The translations under genes were made by a program, and so were the position numbers. Shown here in pieces: positions 33,701 to 46,139 of a DNA stretch of 64,000 nucleotides. Within the stretch, counting starts at the first letter, position 1; each line of letters starts with the position of its first letter. The notes below the pieces were generated by a model. The model had not been told where the DNA came from. It made no database searches and was given only the letters and a program-made list of their open reading frames with translations. Source of the stretch: Siniperca chuatsi (lineage: Eukaryota > Chordata > Actinopteri > Centrarchiformes > Sinipercidae); assembly GCF_020085105.1 (NCBI RefSeq), contig NC_058047.1:18574501-18638500 (forward strand). Reading direction: 5' to 3'.

Positions 33701-34680
33701 CCCTTTCCAAAAACACAAGTATGTTATCACGCTGTTCATTTGCCTACCTCTGTTAGAACTTCCTCATTTTTATGTTTCATTTATGTTGTGTGGAGATCTG
33801 TGTGTAGGTCCGAAAATGGTATGTATATGTAGTTGCACATAGGCAAGTCCTCACTCCATTCATCAGCCTCATATTTACTTGTGAATTTTTTTGGGAGTAC
33901 AAATGAATGTTTTTCTGTCTCGCTTTCTGTCTCTCTTGCCACATTTTGTTTTTACATAGCATGCTAGGATTTGTTGTTCTTTGGTTTGTAACTCCTCAGC
34001 CACAGTCTTCATTAGATAATGAAGGGGAACAGTATCTGTGGTAGGAAGGTGAAGGTCACAACAGTGTTTTGAATACACACGCATGACTGGTCAGTCACCC
34101 TGTTGTGCTATGCAAACGGATTAGTCAGCAAAATCACTGCTGTATGTTCTCTGAAGGATACGCTATCTAGATGTCAGTTTTAACCTTTTTTAGTGGTTTG
34201 TGTTAGATTTGATCTCTGCCTAAAAATCTGATTATGTTTCCATTAGTTTTGTAAGTTTAAGTTAATTTATTACATTTCATTAAAATAAAGTGTGATTTAA
34301 TGTTTCCATCAACTGTCTATGTGAACATATGCAAGGGAACATCAGATTACACAATTAGCACTAGTAACTCCGATAAATAGCATTTCATTGCTGCTATTGC
34401 CTTTATGTACATCTTTTTGTAAACCTGGTTGCACAAATAAGTAATTTAGTTCCAAATAAAGTTTAGTAGCAATGTGGGGGCAGCAAAACTAAGTGATTTA
34501 GTTTTGAAAAAGTAAGATATAAATAGTTAAATATTGAATAATAATTTAGTAAATGTTAATTCAATTCAAAATATCAAAGGCGAATATTTAGGGTTAAATA
34601 AAAATCTAAAGACAGATTGCGCCTTTAGTTTAAACTCTTCATTTTTATTGGTCATTATCAGTGATCAGTCAGTGATACCT
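30720..34680. other. Gene-free stretch
   Basis: No gene supported. An 8-bp-arm hairpin TAGTTGAG/CTCAACTA lies near 31026-31051. A balanced-composition block is at about 31020-31260. A possible old CpG-decayed repeat lies at 32140-32400. The remainder is AT-rich and unremarkable. Confidence 0.4.
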
Positions 34681-34685
34681 CTTGT

Positions 34686-36412
34686 GATTGGCTGTAGGTG
34701 AGGAAGAGAAACGAAGAGGGCGGGCAGACACGCAGAGCCCAGAGGGAGCGAGCAGGCCAGAGTAAGGCGAGAGAGGGAAAGAAAGAAGGGGAAAATAGGT
34801 TAAGACGTAAACACGCACTTTTACCTAGTTACATAATTTCAGTTAATTAGGCTGAACGTTACTGCTTGTGTGTATGTGTCTGTGCAGGATTAAAGTCTGC
34901 AAGTTAATAAAAATGCGTAGCTGTTAGCCGCTAAGGTAGCGGGAGTGAAGATGCTAACCGCTTAGCTGTATGCTGCTAATTACATGTATTTGTCGCATCG
35001 GTAGCTGTAGTTCCTAGAAATTAGCTTTGTGGTTGGTAGATAAAGTGAACCCATAGACTGTATAAAACACCAGGAATTTGTGAGAGCATAGACCCATGCT
35101 AGATTCAAGTTCAGATAGACCCCACAGTGACCGCGCAAGTTGTGTGGGTCTTCTGAGATGTTACAAGTCAGCTTGCGCCAAGTGGTTTCCGGAAAAAGCC
35201 CATGGGTGCCTCTGACGAAGATTTCAGCTGCTGCCGCCTGCTACTCTCCTCTGACACAGGCTGTCGCTCCAGGATTGACACAGAAGTGTAAGTTTAACAT
35301 TTGATTCATTTTCGGGTTAAGTGAAGAGGATTATGCTATGGGCCACACCGCATCCGAGTCAAGTACAGGACTGCAACGTTTGTGTGGGCCCACTTGCTGC
35401 ATATAGAACTACAGTAAGATAGTTTATGTATATGTGAGCTTTAAGAGGCAGGTACTTTCAGTTAATTATTTGTGTTTTAGTTTAAATAGTTTGTAGGAAT
35501 ATATTGATATTTAAATTATATAACTTGGCTAATTGGTTAAGTTTATTGATCTATTTATTTATTTTTGTATATTGTAAAAAAGCATCTGTTTTCTTGTGAT
35601 AAATAGGTCTGTCACAGTGCTAACCCTTGACCTATGAGAGTAGGTTGCACACTGGCTAAACACATTCTGGTTTCTGCAATTCTATGATTTATTCCATCCT
35701 GCCAGCACAATCGATCTGTAGTCCTGGTTGTGTAGCCCAGGCCTCTGTGGCTGAGTTATGTGAACAAGTAAGTACACGTGGTCATAGCATGCTAACAAAA
35801 GTAATTTTGGATCATTTTAACATGCATACTGTCATCATTCACATCAAGTAACCACTCAATTAATTTATTAATACATTAAATTTAAATTAATGTATTGGTT
35901 ATCTTTATCTTAAACTGACTAAATGTTTGTTGCATGAGTTACCTTCCATATTACCTTCTGGTCATAGGTCCAAACAGGAAATGAGAGCATCAGATGGGCT
36001 TTATAGTAGAGGGAACTCAGACTGTACCATGTTCAGTAGAGTGTAGAGGGGGGGTTTCATTGTTTCAGGGAATAGTCTTTTTAAAGTACCCTTAACAATC
36101 TATATTGTTAATATTTCTATGTTAGGAAAGTTAGAATAATGATTAGAAATCGTTTTGTTGTTTTTACATAGACATGTTATTTGATTGTCTTAATTGGTTA
36201 TGAACTAACTTTGGTTTGTCTGTAGGAGGTAGAAGCTCCTCAGGGGAGTTCATTGTTGGATCAGGAGTTGGGGTTAGGAGTTGGGTCAGGAGTACTGCAA
36301 GTTTGCTGCTAGCTGCCCAATAGTAATGGGCCTATTCCAGATTTATTTTTGTTGTCTGATGGATTTCCTTACGTACTTTTAGAAGCGTTGTTAGAATTCT
36401 ATTTATATTAAA
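34686..36412 (+). ncRNA. Candidate spliced transcript (3 exons), probably non-coding
   Basis: A GATTGGC CCAAT box (34686-34692) and a GGGCGG GC box (34718-34723) head a GC-rich, CpG-containing segment resembling a TATA-less promoter. A GTAAGT donor lies at 35288-35293. An acceptor TCCATCCTGCCAG precedes 35706, and a second GTAAGT donor is at 35768-35773. An acceptor TTGGTTTGTCTGTAG precedes 36226, and an ATTAAA signal is at 36407-36412. Exons would be about 34720-35287, 35706-35767 and 36226-36430. An ATG at 35202 opens a 29-codon frame up to the first donor (MGASDEDFSCCRLLLSSDTG…), but it ends soon after any of the splices tried, so a long non-coding RNA is more likely than a protein gene. 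Entirely inferred from signals; no homologue recognised. Confidence 0.25.
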
Positions 36413-36429
36413 TTTTTTAAATCAAATTT

Positions 36430-39070
36430 TTCCAAAACTTTCATCACATCTTCTCTTTTTCGGTGTGCCAACTTTTCAGTTTTTTTTAATGAACAGGTTG
36501 AAAATTCACAGAAAGACTGGTAGATGGAAACATACTGTGTCCATGAGATGCAACAAGGATGACTGTGCGTTAGCGAGTGTGTGTTATTTTATGGTGTCTG
36601 GGTAGGTTTTTCTTTACTCTTTAGACCTCCCATGCTTCATTGTTGTGTTGGGGTGGCATCATGCAGAAACATACCCCTCTTCTACCAGTCCAACTGGCCA
36701 CCCCTGATGTTTGTTTAGTGTTTGATTGCCATGTCTAATGCTCTGTAATAATGTGGGTTTCACATTAGAAAAAGGGAGATCCACCTTGGAGAGAGAGAGA
36801 CTAAGGAAAGGAAGTTTTTCCAAAAGTTTGCTGAGCTCAGGCTTTGTAGTGGAGTGACAGATGAGACAAGGGAGGGAAAAACAGATCAAGAAGAGGGGTG
36901 GAAATGAAATGGGGAAATGACTACCAAAGAAGAGCACAGGGGATGGAAAGAGGAGGGTGGGAAAGAGCAAGAGGGCATGTGGAGGCCACGCGAGCCACAA
37001 AAATTGGGTTGAAATGAAAAATTTGATAAAACCCTGCTGGCTAGCATTGGCCAGATCGAGTGGGTGGGAGGAAGGGGTGGGGATAGGGCTTTAGAGGGGC
37101 TATCGGGAGCAGCACATCTGCAAAAGCCATTAAGGAGTGTGTATGTATGCGGCGTGACGCTGTGTTTTCTCTGCCAGGCTTGGCTTGGGCCTGCGCGGCA
37201 AAACTGGGATCGGGTTTCGTCAGCATGCAGTGGGGGGCCGTCTCCAGTTGACGTGTGATGATTTAGTCAGGTGTGAGCGTGCACTTTCCAATTTGGAGGG
37301 AAATAAATTAGAAGTGATTTTTTATGATGCCTCTGTCCCAGGCTGTCTTAAGACTCTCTCTCCCTCCCGCTGTGCACTGTCAGCCCAACTGATGTGTTTA
37401 TAAAGAGTGCTGCAGTGGGAGCTGCCCCCACATAATAAACACACACACACGCATGCACAGTACATAGGCTATACAAAAACACACGTGTACGTCTAGACAT
37501 GACTAATGCAAACAATGGCATGCATGAAAAACACACATATGCATGAACATACATGAGAAAAACACAGTAACGGCTGTGGCTTTGCACAGAAATGCAATTT
37601 TACAAGCTGCACACAACATCACATTTAAATACTTTTCATACATGTTTGCTCTTGTGATGAGCAGTAGATGGGCAGTAGTGGAGAGAGTGAGAAATGTAAC
37701 TAGCATTTCATTTTGTGAACTCTACCCTGTAACATAATCACCAAGCAGGGAAAACAAAGATGACAATGGATAAGAAGAATAGGAACAACAACAGGAACAA
37801 TAACCTAAACCACAGCTGTGTCCTCATTTTCATCCTCATTACAAAAGATTCCTCTGGCTGTTACTCAAGAAAATGACCACTGTAAAATTCTTCCATGTGC
37901 AATAGCAGCTCTGGGTGATATTTAAATGGAAACAAAGAAACTCAGGTGTGTTAGTAGGAGAGGATGCAGAGCAGAACAGATCCAGGCAGAGATGATGGTT
38001 TTCTGAGGCGAGGGAGACATGTTTGAGCTCCACTGGGGTGTAGAAGATGGAAACCCAAATCCCACCCAACCCCTGACCTCTGTTTGGTTCCCTTACTTCT
38101 GCTCCCACATATGGCTCTGGCTGCCTTTACTAAATGAGTGCCTGACTTGTGTTGTCTGGTTGACTCTCTTCATGCATGTTTTTTGTGTCTCTCTGCCTGC
38201 CTGTCTTACTAACTGAACTACCAAGTAATTTAGAATTAGAGTACCATTGTTGGTCACTTTTACTGCAGAGCCCTCACATTAAAATCAGCTATTCAGTGTA
38301 TTGCCTGAACAATGTTATGTCATCCATAACTGCAGAAGATACTGTACATGTAAAAAGAATTGGCCCTCTACTTTTGAAGAGTAAAATATAGATGCTAGTA
38401 GCTAAAGAAAACAAACGGCCCCAATAAATCATAACTGTCCACTGCACTGAAAAACTGCAGTTACAGGAAGTACAACAGGTCAAAGTTGAACCAGGATGAG
38501 AAAATAACCATTAATAATGATGGCCAAAAACTGCAGAAATTAAGTTGAAGTTGTAAAAAATGTAATCATCACGTTAAGAAAAGCAGTCATACTCCATTTA
38601 GAAATGGTAAAGGAGTTGCCATGGATATGACATAATGAATATACTAATTGTGTGCGTCTATGCTTGTGTCTGTTGAGGGGTTAGTACAAGTGTTTGTCTG
38701 TATGTGCATAGAAAAGCTAAGTTTAATTTCTGTCATGTCTCCCCCAATATTTGTAATGACATCAAATTCCTTCAAAAGCTAAAAGAATGCTAATTTTCTC
38801 CCCTAAATGTGTTGTGTTAAACCGACTCCAAAATACACTGGATGCTCACTAAACTTTCCCCTGCTTAATGTTTATGTTCATGTCAACCAGCAACAGTGAA
38901 CAGCTGTTGCTGACATGTGAGTGCATGCCAAAGGTTTTGGTTCTCCGTGCGCCATGCACAGATCTCTGATTCACATGTTGATCACTCACAGGTCTACTAC
39001 ACAGGTAAAACAAATGGCAGCATCACTGATTGATGACTAATCATGTTAAATATAAAAAAAGTATCCTCAT
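36430..39070. other. Gene-free stretch with a balanced-composition block
   Basis: The block at about 37080-37420 (CGGCGTGACGCTG, GCGCGGCAAAACTGGGATCGGG, GTGATTTTTTATGATGCC) is repeat-free and looks like a conserved element. A CA-rich patch is at 37438-37460. No coding evidence anywhere in the stretch. Confidence 0.35.
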
Positions 39071-39077
39071 ACAATGG

Positions 39078-39541
39078 TTCGTAGATATCTTATGAAAAGT
39101 AATGCACCATTTTTCGTGCGTAATCGTACAAATGTCCAGCAACAGGCATACCAAACCTTCGTCGTCATGGTAACAATTACAATGTGGTTAATGTTGTGAA
39201 ACGGTCATAGTTTGATTAGGTTTAGGCACCATTAACTACTTGGTTAGGTTTAGGAAAAGCTCACGGTTACGGTTAAACTAAGTAAGTTACGTTAGTAACT
39301 CACAGTAAGTCATGTGACGTAAATCACCTGACTTAACTTACATCTTATGACCCATCCATCCACCGTGTCCACTTCCCTACATGGACTTTGACACTGTTTA
39401 TATTTCCTCTTCTGACTTCCTCCTTTGATCCCATCATAATTACTGAGGCCACTAGAGGTCGCATCCTAATGATAAATGCTCCCTTTTATGTGGGTTATAC
39501 ACAAATTAAAGTGCATTACTTTTTGTAGGTATAACTACGAA
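39078..39541. mobile_element. MITE-like element with ~30-bp terminal inverted repeats
   Basis: The left end (39078-39107, TTCGTAGATATCTTATGAAA…) and right end (39511-39541) are imperfect reverse complements sharing TTCGTAG, TAT and AAAAGTAATGCAC. The interior contains CTTGGTTAGGTTTAGGAAAA, a word that I recall as frequent in percomorph non-autonomous DNA elements. There is no transposase frame. A target-site duplication could not be fixed by eye. It contains a CTCF-like CCACTAGAGGTCGC (39449-39462). Confidence 0.75.
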
Positions 39542-39934
39542 AAGTGAATGAGAACAGCCTCATAAACCAGTGTGTTACTGCTGTTGTTGAACACATCTGG
39601 TCGGGTGCTTTTAACAGGCTGGAGGATGACTTTCACTTAGTTACTTGCCTTTTGAAAACTGAGCCTGTAGTTGATTTGTCACTGAACTGTGTCGCTATTA
39701 ATTCTGAAACATTCATGGGTATTGTCTGTGGCGCGTGGTCTTTTTCACTCTGTATCATGTGTGTTCTGTGTTTTACTGAACATCCAACATGTAGCTACTG
39801 GTTAAAGAGTTAATACTAAAAATAGACACAAATACTTAATGTTTGATTGTTTTTACACAGATTGCTGATTTGGATACAAAAAGGAGCTAGTACAGGCAGT
39901 CAGGACTCATTTCCCAGATCAGCAACATTGAAGA

Positions 39935-40544
39935 TTTCTTTCCTTTCTGTCTTTCTTTCTTTGCTTGCTTCCTTTCTCTTTCTTTTATTTCCTTTCTTAC
40001 TTGCTTCCTTTCTTTCTTAATTCTTTCCTGTCCTTCATTTCCTTCCTTCCTTTTACTTTCATCTTTCCTTCTTTCCCCTTTCCTTCCTTTTGTCCTTCCT
40101 CTTTCTTTCTTTCTTTCTTTCCTAAATATATCTTTTTTCCTTCTTTCTTTATCTCTGTCTTTCCTTCCTTTCCTTCTTCCTTCCTTTCTTACCATCTTTC
40201 CTCCCTTCCTTCCATCCTGGTTTTCTTCCTGATTTCCATCCTTCCCTCTTTATTGCCTTATTTCCTTTTTTCCATCCTTTCTTCCTTGTTTTCTCTCTAC
40301 CTTTTTTCATTCTCTCCTTCCTTCCTTGTTTTCTTAATTCTTTCCATCCTTTCTTCCTTATTTCCTTGTTTTCCTCTCTTGTTTCCCTCCTTGTTTTTCC
40401 TTACTGGTTTCATTCCTTCCTTGTTTCCCTCCTTTTTTTCCTTTCTTTCCTCCCTTCCTTATTTTTTCCTTGTTTCTTCCCTTATGTCCTTCCATGTTTC
40501 CTTTCTTTCCTTCCTTCCTTCCTCCCTCCCTTCCCTTCCCTTCC
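39935..40544. repeat. ~600-bp polypyrimidine tract (TTTC/TTCC-rich)
   Basis: Nearly pure C/T on the + strand, built from degenerate CTTT and CCTT units. The long Phe/Ser/Leu frame at 39965-40579 and the Arg/Lys/Glu frames on the other strand are artefacts of this composition. Such tracts can adopt triplex (H-DNA) structure. Confidence 0.95.
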
Positions 40545-40559
40545 AGTCGGGTGGGTTTG

Positions 40560-42050
40560 TCCCTCAAATGTCTGGCTGACGATTTCGCCCTTCTGTGCAT
40601 CCCTTAAAGGGGAGAATTTGGATACAGGGTTGTGGCTGAAGTTGGATGTGCTTCATTAAATCTTCTCTGTTCATGCACAGCTAATGGCAGGCATTTTGGG
40701 TTTTGCCTTTCATTCACTGTAGGCTGGAGAACGAAATCTCATCTCATCGGCACACCACGACATAAACTGAAAACACACTGCCTCATCCAATACCTCAATT
40801 AAAAAAAAAAATCTGTTTGAATGTCAAAGCAGCGGTATTTTGACTTGAGTGTAAGTGTACATCAATAGACTAAACAGTATGATGCAGTATCCATCATTGT
40901 CAGTGATAAAGTTGATAATATGTTGCACTAAAATTTGAGAATTACCTTGTTACTAACTTAATCTGAAGATGAATTTATTACTGATGTTTTTAGCATAATA
41001 ATACCAGATTGGTAAAATATGAAAGGCTGAATATAGTTTGCTGTAATATTATACAGGTAAGGATTACAGTTCAATAAAAAACATTGTGGTTGGTTTTATT
41101 TGGTTCAGAAAGAATGGCCGTGGCATTTAAAATAAGTCAAAGCTTTTGCAAAGGGTTATAATACAAGTCAGTAGTTTATTTTACTAAAACCACTTTTAGC
41201 AGCTTGGACATTTATAATGGAACTTTGAACAGGAAGTCAGTACACAGCATCATCTCCAAGAGAGTTGGTCTGAATTTACCTAACCCTCCTAGACAGAGCA
41301 GATGAACGAGAGCCACTGGGAACTTTTTACTGAGGGGGTCAAAGTCTCCTTCCTTTACAAGTTGTTACAACATGAATGGGAGCACTGAGAGAGGGAGGGA
41401 GGCACTAGATAGGGAGGGAGGAAAAGCAGAGGAGGAGGGGAGGAAGGGAAGGAAGTGAATGGTGTAGTTTTTCTCAGCTATAGCACCCCTGAGCGAGGTG
41501 AGAGGTGGGGGCCAGGGGGCACTGGCTGGGTGGTCAGCATGATCGGCAACCAGTGTGTGTGTTTATGTGTGTGTTAATGGCTGTGTGTGCATGTAAGAAA
41601 GTCAGAAGGAGAAAGGAGTTCCGTATGCTAAGGATCCAACGGTGGGAACAATCAAAAGTGTGTCATATTTCCCTCGAGGCCGTTTGATCCTTTCTTCTAT
41701 CCTTTTTTTAAATCAGTTTTCTTTTCCTCAGACTACTGCTTCTATTCTTGTGTCATTGTTATTCCATGCAGAGCTTACTCATGCACATTCTCTGAGGTTT
41801 TGCTCTTTATGGGCTGCAGAATGAGGTGTAGACCAAAATGACTACTCTAATCGAGTAGCCGCACGGGTCCTAAAACAACAGACTGCATTTAGCCAATATA
41901 ATTCATTCCTCTTGACCATAAAATATCCAGGCTTAATAAAAAAGGTATCAAGTATTGAAAGCTTAAGTGTTTCACTTCATACACACTCTTTCTAAGAAAA
42001 ACACAGCAAGCAGAGAGCTATATTCAGTTTAGGGATGTGGGATGATACTA
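40560..42050. other. Gene-free stretch
   Basis: Non-coding; purine-rich G/A patch at 41385-41460 (GGGAGGGAGG…) and a short GT patch near 41552-41595. No gene or known repeat recognised. Confidence 0.4.
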
Positions 42051-42260
42051 TTAAAGGAATAGCTTGACATTTTGGGAAATACTCTTATTCGCTTTCTTGC
42101 TTAGAGTTAGATGAGAAGATCAATACCACTCTTATGATAAATATGAAGCTACGGCCAGAAGGTGGTTAGCTTAGCATAAGGACTGGAAACCAGTCTGTCC
42201 ACTGAACGCACAGAGATAAAACTGTTATCAAAACTCCACCAAACTCCTGCAAAAGAGCGA
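42051..42260. repeat. Dispersed teleost repeat fragment
   Basis: TTAAAGGAATAGCTTGACATTTTGGGAAATAC, followed by CTTATTCGCTTTCTTGC, AGAGTTAGATGAGAAGATC and GGTTAGCTTAGCATAAGGACTGGAAA, is recalled as a very common percomorph interspersed repeat. The GACATTTTGGGAAAT end is its usual terminus. The copy seems truncated beyond about 42260. Class not determined. Confidence 0.6.
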
Positions 42261-42269
42261 ACAAGATGA

Positions 42270-44304
42270 CTCCCAAATTGTCAAATAACGTAACCCTAAC
42301 GAGTGTTACTGGGATAAGCAAGTGCTAATTAACACAATATTATCCCACATTCAAAGCTGATTGATAGACTTATCGAAAGACTTTAATTGACTTTTCATTT
42401 GTTTATATATTCACCCAGTTATATTCATCATCTGTCCATCCATCCAGTCAGTTGTCAGTCATGCTGTAATATATACAATGTTCCTGCAGTCTTTTAAGTC
42501 TATGGTAATTCTTATTCAGGCTGTAGCAGCAGTGTGGGCAGCTTGTAGCCACATTCAAGAACAGCTAGCTGTCATCAGACCCTGCTAAACCTAAACACTA
42601 GCAGCCACAGACCCTATTCCCTCTCACCCTGTTACTACACTCCTATCGGCTTCCCACACCAATATTAAACAAGCACACATGTTCTCGCTCCTTCGGTATT
42701 ACACTCAGAAATATTTTTTCATATCTTCCCACCCAGCTCTTTCTCCACACCCAACATCTTTGATCTTCTGATTCCTTTACTTCTCGTGCTGTCTCTCATG
42801 CGTATATCTCTGTCAAATGCACACATGGTAAGTAGACCTACATAAGTTAAACACAGTCAAAAGTGAAGCATTGTAAATTTATTAGACTTTGATCCTGAGG
42901 GTTCATGTGTGACAAAATGTGTTTGTGAGGAGGGAAATCCAAACCTGGCAGGAGTAAGAGGATGGATCAACAAGATCAAGCGATGTGGGGCGAGAACATT
43001 CATTTCAGATGGCTCTGGCCGTGACAGAATTGTTCCTGCATGCTGTTTTCCACTGAGTGCCGGTGTCATGTTCGCAGGTTCCATGTGTTGTAAAGTCGGA
43101 GTGGTTTTGGCACGGGGGGCGACGCCAGCTCCTGTTCTGAGGGCGAACTCCATCCTGCCCAATGCGTGGTGGGCTGCAAAGCTACGCAAAGCCAGGCGAA
43201 AGGAGTGAAAGTGTTGACAATGCTGAAGCTGGAAACCTAACCCAACCCTGACACTGAATACTCAGTCTGCCACTTCATGTTCCCCTTCACAAACATCAGC
43301 CCCCTCTGTTAGCTGTCTTACCTTCTCACTGTCTTTTTGTCTCTCAAGCGATTTCTTTTTAATTGCCCCTGTCGCTTGACTCAGGTTTTCAGTTTTTATA
43401 GATAATGATGTGTTCAGTTAGAGGAAAATAATGCCAAAATTCACTTCAAGTGTAAAAATCTGCATTTACTTGCATGAAGTGTTTTTTTAAAAACAGTTTC
43501 TGACTACTCTTGTACCTTTGCTTCCTCTGTCATGGTCTCTTTCTCTGTTACAGTCTGTTGTTGCTGTGGTTCACTCAGCAGTTTGGGCCATCATAAAACT
43601 GCACAAATGCTTTATAACCTTGAATCACTGAATCATAAAACGTCATAGCATATTTTCCCTTGGAAGGAAAGTGGTGTTAAGTGGATCCCTTAAGTTGAAC
43701 GTGCCCATTTGGTCTAGGTCATTGTATAGGCTAGATAGATAGATGGAAAGAAAGACAGATAGGCAAAAAGATGGATGTGACATTCCAGTGTGACTGGAAA
43801 GGGAAAGATCACTCCACAGTCATCACTTCAGATGCTCCTCATTCCTGTCTACACTTGAGTTATTGTCCCTCAGAGGGAAAGGAGACAGGTAGGCACATTG
43901 ATATGACACCCACAGAGATTCATGTAGTGAACATACTATCAGACTACCTAAGAGTGTAGTTAAAGGCAGCAGGATGGAGTGGAGAGCCAAAAGATAACCA
44001 TTCAAATGGAAGACAATGAAGAGGACAGTGCATCCCACCCAGCTGCAGTGGGCGCTGTTCTGTCACTGATACTCAGCTTGTACCTCCCTGTTTGACACCT
44101 GGTGGATATAACGATGGGTTCTTATGGTGATAATGATAGTTGTGAAGGTGGAAATAGTGGCAGGGATTCATGTTTACTGGCATTGTAAACAGCTGATAAG
44201 GGGCAGCCAGACTTTAGCATCTTATTCTGCAGTAGCTGCAGATTACTGTTGTTCACAGTATCAGAATCTGATAAGGTTTGAAGTATAACACTTCATATCA
44301 TGCT

Positions 44305-44336
<32 letters not shown>

Positions 44337-45890
44337 CATTGAATTGTACATGACCTTATAATTTGAGTTGATGCAAGGAGTGAGGAGACTGGGACAGAGG
44401 AGGAGAGTAACAAGGATGGAATAGAAAGGGAGAAATTATACGTTGAGGGAGAGTAGTAGGATAGCAAGAGGAGGTCAGAAGGAGGGAGGATGGGTGTATA
44501 AGGAGAATAGAAGGAATGACAAAAGAGGAGCAAAGAAGACAAAAGGAATTAAGTGCTTTTTAGAACTGGTTGGTAAAGCAAAGCACTGGGAACATGAGTT
44601 AATGTATACCAGGAAATAGTAAGAGACTTGCTGTTTCTTATAGATTTCCTCATCACTATAGCACCCAGAGACAATGACACTACCACACACTGCACAAACA
44701 TCCTACATTTACTTTTTTGACAATGAACGGTAAATCTGCTCTCCCATTCTTATTGATGATATAATCAATACTGCTTGTTGCACCCCAAAATAACCCTATT
44801 CTCCTAGTGTACAGCTACTCTCAGATAATTACTCTCAGTAATATCTAAAAACTCTGATACAAACACTTGAGCCCCTCCATTACAGTATGTGACTGTACTT
44901 TTATGCTTTAGCACACAAGTGGGTGAAACATAGGTCATTAATGTGCACCAGCCCTCTCAAATCCATACCCATAACAAAGCCGACCCCTGACATACTCCAT
45001 CAACCTGCTTTTCCATTTCCCCAGACTTGTACAACAGTAAGTTGTTTACCTATATTCTTCAGTATTATTCAAAATAATTAACAAATTAAAATGCACAAAA
45101 ATGATGTAGCCTGTGATCGGCAGTGATTTTGAGCTGGTTTCCCTTATGGAAAATCAATTTAAAACAAGGTCAACAGCCTTCTGTATATAAGTGTTGGGAA
45201 ATAAATTAATGCAAACCACTGATTTAGACATTAGCACTTCTGTAAATCACTTATAAATCAGAACTTTGACCATGAGCAAATTTGCGCACGAGAGACTTTT
45301 ATAAATGAGGATCCTGATCACTCATTGAGCTCGAGTTTGTGTTCTGGCATGGAGAGAAAGACATAACTGCACAACAGCTCAAGATAATCCCTAAGATGGC
45401 TCTTCCCTCATCTTATCGTCTCCTCTCCTACTTAATGAGAGGTCTCCCCTCATATGTCTGAGACTGGTTTGATTAGCTAATGAGGCAGCGTTGCACATGC
45501 ACTTGTGGCTAATGATTCGGTGTCATGCATAAACACTCAGAGGCAGCTGAGGAAAAGTTAGTTAGTCCTTTGGTTTTTGGAAATTCAGTTTATTTAGTGA
45601 TTATGTGGTATGTTAAGAAACTGCATAAGGAAGCAAGGAAGGAAATTTAAAATAACAATAAAATTGACAGCATTTGGAATTAAACAAGATTGTCTAATTT
45701 TACTAATTTAATATGATGTAATAATGGTGAGTAACCTTTATTGTACTGGTTGTAACCAGTTTGTCATATTAAGCTGCACCATAATACACAGAGAATACAC
45801 ACTGTTTTCACAGTCAGGTGTGAGTGACAAAGAAATAACAAGGCTTTAGCAGTGGGGTCATTCAACTCAGCGGCGTCTTGCTCAGAGCAA
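42270..45890. other. Gene-free stretch
   Basis: No gene supported. The open frames at 42857-43208 on both strands overlap each other and have no recognisable domain. A (GT)n microsatellite lies at 44308-44336. The rest is unremarkable. Confidence 0.4.
44308..44336. repeat. (GT)n microsatellite
   Basis: Pure GT dinucleotide run of about 14 units. Confidence 0.95.
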
Positions 45891-45897
45891 TGATTAT

Positions 45898-45926
45898 CTG
45901 TGATAGAAGGCCCCTTTCTATCACAG
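45898..45926. repeat. Perfect 11-bp-arm hairpin
   Basis: CTGTGATAGAA (45898-45908) and TTCTATCACAG (45916-45926) are exact reverse complements around a 7-nt GGCCCCT loop. Confidence 0.85.
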
Positions 45927-45999
45927 TGTTGATCTCAGCTGTGGGTTCAGCTGAGAGCAGCTCAAGCTCTCTGTACTACAGGAGTCTCCACTCACTGCT

Positions 46000-46027
46000 G
46001 GTTAGGGTTAGGGTTAGGGTTAGGGTT
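46000..46027. repeat. Short interstitial telomeric repeat (TTAGGG)n
   Basis: Four consecutive TTAGGG units plus partial ends on the + strand, within unrelated single-copy-looking DNA. It is 75 bp downstream of the 11-bp hairpin. Confidence 0.9.
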
Positions 46028-46139
46028 GTTCTCCTTAAACTCCAAAGTCATTCAATCCAGACATGCTGTCATGTCATTGTAAACTGTTCAGTTCAGCTGC
46101 ACTCTTTACTGTAGCTGCATCAGAGCAGCCAAAAGACAC

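Noticed and set aside
39965..40579. 204-codon Phe/Ser/Leu frame
   Set aside because: Artefact of the polypyrimidine tract; no stop codons are expected in such composition.
42857..43208. Overlapping ~100-codon frames on both strands
   Set aside because: The two strands are open at once and neither has a recognisable domain.
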